From NCBI GenBank assembly GCA_964019165.1, contig OZ025278.1:6088517-6152516 (forward strand): a stretch of 64,000 nucleotides of DNA. The letters are read 5' to 3'. Position numbers and translations under genes: made by a program. Under the pieces are notes generated by a model. The model was given only the letters and a program-made list of their open reading frames with translations. It was not told the DNA's origin and ran no database searches. Position 1 is the first letter of the stretch. The number at the start of each line of letters is the position of its first letter. The stretch comes from Mastigias papua (taxonomy: Eukaryota > Cnidaria > Scyphozoa > Rhizostomeae > Mastigiidae). This document shows positions 60,799-64,000 of the stretch, piece by piece.

Positions 60799-61454
60799 CA
60801 TGGCTTCCCCTTGCCTTTCGAGACCCGTTATTGGAGCTTACACGAGAACTTTTGGTTCCGGTCCCAGTCATTTTCGTTTCATTTCATTTACAATTACGCT
60901 GGAGCTTATTTGCAAGAGGCCCTCCACTGCAAACACTAAAACCCAGTACAAAAGTATAACTATAAAAGAATTATAAAAATCAATGACAATATCTGTTGTC
61001 AATTTGATTTTCAGTTCTTTTCAGAATTCTGACTCTCCCCGCATTGGCTTTGGTTGGAATTTCTTTGGGATGGTTATAGGATCGCCTTCTAGCAAATGGT
61101 TGTTGATGTTAGCAAGAATTGAATTTCTAAGATATTTCCAGTACTTTACTTTGTGTTTAGTGAGAATGTTATTCCAATTTAGAATGATACCTTCTAGTGT
61201 TTGTTCTGTCCTTGCGCCTATTGTTGTCATGTTCTTCAACATAGAGGTTTGGGTTTTGTGTAGCGTTGCTAGTTCTTCTATTATTGAGTTGTTAGTTGTA
61301 GAAATGGATTCGATGATTGTCTCTGTATTTATACCTACCTTTTGTATTATGATTTTCACATCTTCTTGCAAGTCAATTAGCTAGAAACTACAAGCAATTT
61401 GGGTATTAAACCGGTATCATCCGTTTGAGATAGTATGTATGTATGTATGTATAC

Positions 61455-61687
<233 letters not shown>

Positions 61688-61732
61688 ATTTATGTAATTT
61701 ATATACGTTGTGGATGCGGCTTAGGTTTAGTT

Positions 61733-61963
<231 letters not shown>

Positions 61964-62046
61964 TGATTACATATATTAGAGCTGCTTGAGAAAGGCGAAG
62001 GCCGAAAGTGACCATAAGGTGCTAAAAACCAGGGGAGTTAAAACAA

Positions 62047-62109
62047 GCCACGGTGGTTATGACGCTTGCCCGGAATGCGGGAGACCCTGGTTCGATCCTA
62101 GGTGGTGGC
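62047..62109 (+). other. tRNA-like sequence inside an inverted repeat
   Basis: GCCACGG at the 5' end pairs with TGGTGGC at the 3' end over five clean pairs. The T arm is CCTGG-TTCGATC-CTAGG and box B is GGTTCGATCC. An anticodon-like hairpin CCCG-GAATG-CGGG is present; the D arm is too short for a working tRNA. Outside it, AAAAACCAGGGGAGTTAAAA (62024-62043) pairs with TTTTAATTTTCTCCTGGTTTTT, so the acceptor stem is extended by about 20 imperfect pairs. Either a SINE head or a domesticated tRNA relic. Confidence 0.65.
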
Positions 62110-62252
62110 AAATTTTAATTTTCTCCTGGTTTTTCTGAGCATTACATCAACCTTTCTGATTGCACCGAAAAAGGAGAAATCCTGGTTACTCGTGAGCTAC
62201 TTATTACATATATATATCACTATAGCACGAAAAAGCGGATACATTCTTTTAG

Positions 62253-62293
62253 CATACTGAAAGCTTTTTTCGTCCGACACTCGTCAGAGTATG
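62253..62293 (-). ncRNA. Hammerhead ribozyme motif, type I, Penelope-like associated
   Basis: On the minus strand the order is: stem I 5' strand CATACT, core CTGACGA, stem II GTGTCGGAC, core GAAA, short stem III region AAAGCTT, then the pre-cleavage TC and stem I 3' strand AGTATG. CATACT and AGTATG pair perfectly. The core matches CUGANGA and GAAA exactly, and stem III can form three A-U pairs with a three-base loop. Stem II is weak, two outer pairs. Hammerheads of this minimal type I form are known in Penelope-like elements, and the GIY-YIG fragment lies just upstream in the same orientation. Cleavage is not proven. Confidence 0.72.
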
Positions 62294-62416
62294 AAACGTC
62301 GGATAACGACCGAAAGGTGAACCGAAATATATAGCCAGATGCGGGTGCACGTGATATGATGAATAATGCGTCTATTTGGCCCTATGATTGGCCAATTAGC
62401 ACCTATTCACCATTGT

Positions 62417-62612
62417 TTACTTGAAGAGTCCAAGTGAAAAAACGAACTCTTTTTGTTTACACAAGACTGGGTTTTGAGTCTTGATGTAAACCGATTCCAA
62501 AACACCTAAATGAAAGGACGATCTTGCTTGCCCAATGATCCGAAAATTATCGTCTGTATATGTTTTGGCGCATTCTGGATTTGTTAGAAGATGTTGTCCT
62601 ATCGCCGACTCA
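62417..62612 (-). pseudogene. Penelope-like element, C-terminal part with GIY-YIG domain end
   Basis: The minus strand encodes SAIGQHLLTNPECAKTYTDD then NFRIIGQARSSFHLGVLESV and YIKTQNPVLCKQKEFVFSLG with stop at 62417. This is the conserved end of the Penelope-like polyprotein. The same domain is at 41.5-42.1 kb on the plus strand. It is cut at the left by the minisatellite 62618-62710. Confidence 0.82.
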
Positions 62613-62617
62613 CTTTT

Positions 62618-62710
62618 CATTTTAGAATTAGAGTTTTTACACTTTTTAGAATTAGAGTTTTTACATTTCATTTTAGAATTAGAGTTTTTCATTTTAGAAT
62701 TAGAGTTTGT
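62618..62710. repeat. TTTTAGAATTAGAGTTTTT minisatellite
   Basis: Four copies of TTTTAGAATTAGAGTTT with variable spacers, exactly between the minus-strand endonuclease fragment and the plus-strand RT fragment of the Penelope-like element. Confidence 0.9.
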
Positions 62711-62990
62711 GCTGACGCTTTGTATCGAGGTCACCTTGATTGCCCTCCATTCCCTGAGGACGCCTTCAAAGAATTGATGCTAATTGCTACGCGAGGAGTG
62801 GAATTTAGTTTTAACAACCAGATGTATAAGCAATTAGATGGAGTGGCAATGGGTAGTCCTTTGGGGCCAGCTCTAGCAAATATTTTCGTGGGTTTTCATG
62901 AAAGTAGACTTTTCAATAACACCGTAAAACCAGGTGTCTACTTTCGTTATGTTGACGATACTTTTGTCATTTTCGGTTCGGAGTTCGGTT
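62711..62990 (+). pseudogene. Penelope-like reverse transcriptase fragment
   Basis: The plus strand encodes GVEFSFNNQMYKQLDGVAMG, SPLGPALANIF and YFRYVDDTFVIFGSE. QLDGVAMGSPLGPxLAN and YVDD are hallmarks of Penelope-like RTs. The frame is open for about 90 codons. It then runs into the terminal motif GAAGTTCTGTAGTACCAACAG and a TA array, so the downstream RT and endonuclease are missing in this orientation. Confidence 0.85.
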
Positions 62991-63015
62991 TGAAGTTCTG
63001 TAGTACCAACAGACT

Positions 63016-63017
<2 letters not shown>

Positions 63018-63048
<31 letters not shown>

Positions 63049-63049
63049 C
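63018..63049. repeat. (TA)n array 3
   Basis: A short TA run directly after the Penelope-like terminal motif. Confidence 0.9.
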
Positions 63050-63189
63050 TATCTTTCTGAATATTTATAATACTATCTTTCTGTATATTTATATATATGT
63101 TATCTTTCTTCAAAGGCTGAAGTTTAGTACATACTAAGTCTTACTAGACATTTAGTGCATACTAAGAATCATATTTTACACACACACCT

Positions 63190-63262
63190 AGAGGAATCGA
63201 ACCCATGGAAACACAGAAGTATCATGACCAGGATTCTCACGCCATTCCACTACACCACTGAA
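63190..63262 (-). mobile_element. tRNA-like SINE head
   Basis: The minus strand has TCAGTGGTGTAGTGGAATGG (box A type, TRGYNNARNGG) at 63261-63242 and GGTTCGATTCC (box B) at 63203-63193. The stretch resembles tRNA-Glu/Asp/Gly style heads, but the stems do not close well. The body would run toward 63100. SINE head or tRNA pseudogene. Confidence 0.6.
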
Positions 63263-64000
63263 GTGCAATGAAATAGTTGAGCAACTCCAAGGTTATCCTA
63301 CCCATGGAATCCAATGAATCATTTACTACAGCTGAGGCACTGTTTATGTTTCGACGTAATGCCTTCTTCAGAGCCCTGCATGCTGCAATGCAAAAGCTTT
63401 CCTAACATCCCAATGCATGGGTGACCCTGACTGCGCATAAAATGAGGGGAAGGATGGATCGGCTATGATTATTGCTAAAGATTGTATTGAAAGTGAAGCA
63501 AGAACATTTTACAAGTACATAGAGGAAGGCCCTTTAGATGTATGAAAGAAGGAAGTTACCATTGGTGAAGGCTGACTGTTATGAAGAGAAGTGAAGGAGC
63601 AGATTAAAAGAAAAGGCAAATCCTCCGTGTGCAGGCTTCATAAACAATAGGAAAAGTTAAAAGCTATATCTTTACTGAGTATATAGTATCGATGCATATT
63701 CAGTATTCGATATTCTGTTATCATGCAGGGGTTACATTGACTATATATATCCTATTTAATTTTACAGCTGATTATGATTCTCAAATAATGGTCAATGACA
63801 TGCATCTCCCAGAAAAACTGCTAACAAAATGACCCTATAGACTTTCAAGAAAATAAGAACCCTGTTGTAACATACTCTGCCAACAGATAAGAATTTCCAG
63901 GATCACTCAACTACTCATATTCTTTTTTGCAAGCAAATTCTGATGAAATTGCTAGTAAACTTCTGCATACGTTGTCTCATTTTTAAAGACAGTAGGCTGA
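63263..64000. other. Right edge of window, no gene recognised
   Basis: No protein or RNA gene is recognised. A minus-strand stretch at 63343-63377 has CTGAAGAAGGCATTACGTCG followed by AAAC, loosely hammerhead-like, but the stems are poor. Confidence 0.45.

Noticed and set aside
63343..63377. A further hammerhead core on the minus strand (CTGAAGA ... GAAAC)
   Set aside because: The core letters fit with N=A, but stem I cannot be extended beyond three pairs including a wobble and stem III is absent.

Overview
This is a metazoan nuclear genomic window. It is AT-rich, its genes are split by GT-AG introns, and it is heavily loaded with transposable elements. The two genes recognised are animal lysosomal and dynein/dynactin genes. 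The mix of RTE-like and CR1/Jockey-group LINEs, a Penelope-like element, tRNA-derived SINE heads and many MITEs suggests an invertebrate. One LINE tail (48.2-48.6 kb) has the protein style of families I associate with cnidarians. The species cannot be named from the sequence.

Layout. (1) Positions 81-8661, plus strand: the last seven coding exons of DCTN4 (dynactin subunit 4, p62). The 5' part lies outside the window. (2) Positions 9526-10280, plus strand: a tentative three-exon small gene of unknown function whose reading frame closes across all three exons (159 codons). (3) Positions 10652-57732, plus strand: a complete CLN3 (battenin) gene of 16 recognisable coding exons with fully compatible intron phases, 429 codons, spread over 47 kb. 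The introns are inflated by mobile DNA. (4) Positions 57.7-64 kb: no host gene seen. This is a repeat-dense tract with a SINE, MITEs, long TA dinucleotide arrays, a 63-bp-arm palindrome, a tRNA-like sequence in an inverted repeat, and rearranged Penelope-like fragments with a hammerhead-ribozyme motif.

Mobile DNA inside CLN3 includes a nearly intact antisense RTE-like LINE (14.8-18.1 kb; two stops and one frameshift), an internally deleted sister copy (18.7-19.4 kb), three related CR1/Jockey-group LINE copies (3.2, 20.9-23.2 and 37.1-38.3 kb, the first in DCTN4), another LINE at 30.1-32.65 kb, and several terminal-inverted-repeat MITEs. Three nested insertions can be read exactly: a MITE in a LINE at 21.4 kb, a TTAA-flanked MITE in a LINE 3' region at 31.4 kb, and a truncated LINE in a Penelope GIY-YIG region at 41.7 kb.

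The best candidates for a second look are the hammerhead ribozyme on the minus strand at 62253-62293, the palindrome at 61561-61687 with a ribozyme-like core in each arm, the tRNA-like sequence enclosed by an inverted repeat at 62.02-62.14 kb, the unidentified gene between DCTN4 and CLN3, and the CLN3 C-terminal extension that removes the terminal CaaX position.
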